Positions 62,157-64,000 of a stretch of 64,000 bases of DNA are shown one piece after another; the first letter of the stretch is position 1, and the number at the start of each line of letters is the position of its first letter. Origin of the DNA: DATBDN01 sp963715995 (lineage in GTDB: Bacteria > Actinomycetota > Thermoleophilia > Solirubrobacterales > Thermoleophilaceae); assembly GCA_963715995.1 (NCBI GenBank), contig OY970283.1:1550001-1614000 (forward strand). Reading direction: 5' to 3'. The notes beneath the pieces are model-generated. The model was not told where the DNA came from. It did not search any database and saw nothing but the letters and a program-made list of their open reading frames with translations. The position numbers and the translations under genes were made by a program.

Positions 62157-62990
62157 TCAAAGCTCCAGTTGGCCCTCGTAGGCGCCGTGCCCCGTCATGC
62201 AGTGGGCGCCGCAGCGGGCCGCTAGTGCGACCGCGTCGCCGATCTCCATACCGGCGCCGAGGCCGTAGGTGAGCCCGGCCGCGAACGAGTCGCCGGCGCC
62301 GTAGGCGTCGCCGACAGGGCCGGGGAGCTCGGCAGCCGAAAACTCCACCGGAGCCTGGCCGCGCTCCTCCCAGCTGCCACCGCGCGCGCCGGCGGTCATC
62401 ACGACGAAGCGCGGCGCGGGGTCGAGGTCGCCCGGCCGGTAGCGCTCGGAGGGATCGGACGAGCTGCCGACGAGCACGTCCAGCTCGACGCCCGCCTCGC
62501 GCAACAGCGGCAGTACCCGCGAGGTCGCGACGACCACGCGCGCGCGCCGCGCGGCGCGGACAGCCCCTGCGTCCGCGGCGGTCAGGTACACGGCGTCGAA
62601 GCCGTCGAGGTCGTCCCAGCCGAGGTCGTCGGCCAACGTGGGAGCCAGGCGATCGCCGAGCACGGTGATCGTCCGCTCGCCCGCATCGTCAACGAACGTG
62701 ACCGCACGCCGCTGCGGCTCGCCTGAGTGCCAGGCCACCCGCAGGTCGGGTCCCCGGCCCGACAGGTCGGCCGCCGCGCGTCGGCCGATCTCGTCGTCGC
62801 CGAGCGCCGTGAAGAAGACAGACGCGCCCGCCAGCTTGCGCAGCTGCACGGCCGCGACCCCGCCGCCACCCGCGGCCTGCTCGAAGAAACCGCTGGCGTG
62901 GACGATGGCGCCGGCCACCGGCACCTGCGGCACACGCAGGAACTCGACCCACTCGACGTGGCCGACGACCGCGACGCGCGGGGGCGCCAA
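62157..62990 (-). CDS. PfkB-family carbohydrate kinase
   Basis: 277 residues, ribokinase fold. Seen: AVVGHVEWVEFLRV opening, AAGGGGVAAVQLRKLAGASV (substrate-side Gly loop), FFTALGDDEIGR and the ATP/anion-hole motif PVGDAYGAGDSFAAGLTYGL, with the catalytic base Asp in GAGD. Phosphate acceptor sugar unknown. TTG start at 62990 with AGGAG 5 bases upstream; it follows rpsT on the same strand at 15 bases, so they may be co-transcribed. Confidence 0.85.
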   Translation of the reverse strand: MAPPRVAVVGHVEWVEFLRVPQVPVAGAIVHASGFFEQAAGGGGVAAVQLRKLAGASVFFTALGDDEIGRRAAADLSGRGPDLRVAWHSGEPQRRAVTFVDDAGERTITVLGDRLAPTLADDLGWDDLDGFDAVYLTAADAGAVRAARRARVVVATSRVLPLLREAGVELDVLVGSSSDPSERYRPGDLDPAPRFVVMTAGARGGSWEERGQAPVEFSAAELPGPVGDAYGAGDSFAAGLTYGLGAGMEIGDAVALAARCGAHCMTGHGAYEGQLEL

Positions 62991-63005
62991 AAGGGCTCCT
63001 GCGAG

Positions 63006-63272
63006 CTAGGCCGAGAGGCCGGAGCGGATGCGCGCGGCGCGGGCCTTGCGGCGGGCCGCGGTGTTGCGATGCAGCGCGCCCGTCTTCACGGCGCGGTCGA
63101 TGCGCGAGACCAGAGCGCGATGCTCTTCGTCCGCGCGCGCAGCGTCACCGGCGTCCACGGCGTCCTGGAGACGGCGGAGCCAGGTCTTGACCTGGGAGAC
63201 GCGGCGGCGATTCTCGAGCCGCTCACGCTCGGTGCGCAAGATGCGCTTCTTCTGCGAGGCAATGTTGGCCAT
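63006..63272 (-). CDS. rpsT: 30S ribosomal protein S20
   Basis: 88 residues, small basic helical protein that binds 16S rRNA. MANIASQKKRILRTERERLE and AALHR-type GALHRNTAARRKARAARI at the C-terminus fit S20. The ATG at 63272 is the conserved start. It diverges from murJ with only 24 bases between start codons. Confidence 0.96.
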   Translation of the reverse strand: MANIASQKKRILRTERERLENRRRVSQVKTWLRRLQDAVDAGDAARADEEHRALVSRIDRAVKTGALHRNTAARRKARAARIRSGLSA

Positions 63273-63281
63273 GCGGGCGCC

Positions 63282-63288
63282 TACGATA
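63282..63288. promoter_or_regulatory. overlapping bidirectional -10 element (TACGATA)
   Basis: The seven bases give TACGAT on the plus strand (9 bases before the murJ GTG) and TATCGT on the minus strand (10 bases before the rpsT ATG). Both genes therefore appear to be leaderless and to share one -10 region. Confidence 0.55.
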
Positions 63289-63296
63289 GCGACCCG

Positions 63297-64000
63297 GTGC
63301 CCGACGATCTCGCCCCCGCGGCGGAGCCATCCGAAACCGGCCGCGCCGGGGAGACCGCGGCACAGCGCCGCGGCAGGCTCGCGCTATCGACGGTTTTCTT
63401 CTCCGCTGCGACCGGTGTCAGCCGCATCGTAGGCCTCGTCCGCGAGGTCGTGGCCGCCAACTACTTCGGCGTCACCGGGCCGATGTCGTCGTTCACGATC
63501 GCCTTCCAGGTGCCGAACCTGGTCCGCGCGCTGTTCGCCGATGCTGCGCTCCAGGGGGCGTTCGTGCCGGTCTTCACCGAGCTGATCGAGACGGGTCGCA
63601 AGCGCGAGGCCGTGCACGTGGCCAGCAGCCTGTTCTTCCTGATCACGCTCGTGCTCGGGGCGATCACGGCGGCGTTCATCCTCGCCGCGGGCGTGGTCAT
63701 GCCGATCTTCGCGCCCGGGTTCTCCGGCCACCTGACCGACTTGACGGTGTCGCTCAGCCGCGTCCTGTTCCCGATCGTGCTGCTGATGGCGCTGACCGGC
63801 CTCATGGCCGGGATGCTCAACTCGCTCGAGCACTTCAGCGTGCCGGCGCTCGCGCCCGTGGCATGGAACGTGGTCATCATCGGCTTCCTGACCGCCGGGC
63901 GCTCGAGCTTCGGCGGCGACCAGCACATCGACGCCTACGCCTGGGGCGTCCTCGCCGGCACGATCGTCCAGTTCCTCATGCCGATCCCGTGGCTGCGTCA
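63297..64000 (+). CDS. murJ: lipid II flippase MurJ/MviN, 5' part (continues beyond the window)
   Basis: The frame opens at GTG 63297 and stays open to the last base, giving 234 residues of a ~500-residue MOP-family flippase. A 22-residue acidic/basic head precedes the family signature LALSTVFFSAATGVSRIVGLVREVV (TM1 with GxxSRxxGLxRE), then ANYFGVTGPMSSFTIAFQVPNLVRALFADAALQGAFVPVF, the conserved PNxxRxLFxEGA-type stretch. Transports lipid II across the membrane. Several more membrane helices follow in the visible part. Confidence 0.93.
   Translation, partial: MPDDLAPAAEPSETGRAGETAAQRRGRLALSTVFFSAATGVSRIVGLVREVVAANYFGVTGPMSSFTIAFQVPNLVRALFADAALQGAFVPVFTELIETGRKREAVHVASSLFFLITLVLGAITAAFILAAGVVMPIFAPGFSGHLTDLTVSLSRVLFPIVLLMALTGLMAGMLNSLEHFSVPALAPVAWNVVIIGFLTAGRSSFGGDQHIDAYAWGVLAGTIVQFLMPIPWLR

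Overview
The window is high-GC bacterial DNA, densely coding on both strands, with many GTG and TTG starts and many stop/start overlaps of 1-14 bases. Gene content and order (tig-clpP-clpX; mreBCD-mrdA-rodA-rng-rplU-rpmA; obg-proB-proA-nadD-rsfS; leuS...comEA-comEC-holA...rpsT/murJ), NarL-type two-component systems and large repeat-built secreted proteins fit an actinobacterium-grade organism. My best guess is Thermoleophilia (Solirubrobacterales-like); this is an inference from gene content and cannot be fixed without a search.

Layout. 1-9.9 kb: catabolic genes (3'-part of acetoacetyl-CoA synthetase, glutamate dehydrogenase, crotonase, SDR), a TetR regulator with a palindromic operator, a gene-poor 600-base stretch with four hairpins and tandem repeats, a winged-helix protein, a class I amidotransferase and an MFS exporter. 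10-14.5 kb: a tightly coupled row of CHASE3 histidine kinase, orphan substrate-binding lipoprotein, STAS anti-anti-sigma factor and GAF/SpoIIE phosphatase, which looks like one signalling unit. 14.5-18 kb: a GMC alcohol oxidase and an aldehyde dehydrogenase, both carrying many single-base frameshifts. 18-21.3 kb: a NarL-type sensor/regulator pair and a second, orphan regulator. 21.5-24.8 kb: tig, clpP, clpX. 24.9-29.4 kb: two paralogous secreted proteins built from repeated modules. 29.5-35.5 kb: metallo-hydrolase, valS, folC, a 38-residue membrane peptide, a zinc-ribbon membrane protein, ndk, maf. 35.6-43.9 kb: cell-shape operon, RNase G/E, L21, L27. 43.9-45.5 kb: an ABC-2 exporter on the minus strand. 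45.6-50.3 kb: obg, proB (both frameshift-ridden at first), proA, nadD, rsfS. 50.3-52.6 kb: ltrA, tRNA-Ala(GGC) lying inside an open frame that joins a PD-(D/E)XK nuclease to a Phd-like tail, and a coiled-coil protein. 52.6-64 kb: leuS, a membrane protein, an epimerase, an Orn/Lys/Arg decarboxylase-family enzyme, comEA, comEC, holA, a PfkB kinase, rpsT and the start of murJ.

Two window-wide patterns stand out. First, at least 17 first genes of transcription units have a TAnnnT hexamer ending only 6-10 bases before the start codon and no Shine-Dalgarno sequence, as expected for leaderless transcripts; genes with a TAnnnT hexamer 22-48 bases upstream are a separate, leadered class, several of them with a clear Shine-Dalgarno sequence. 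Second, single-base indels cluster in two blocks (about 14.64-17.79 kb and 45.59-47.28 kb) inside otherwise well-conserved genes, with a few isolated ones elsewhere; I read these as sequence errors, not biology. The most unusual locus is the nuclease / tRNA-Ala / Phd-like frame at 51.5-52.2 kb.
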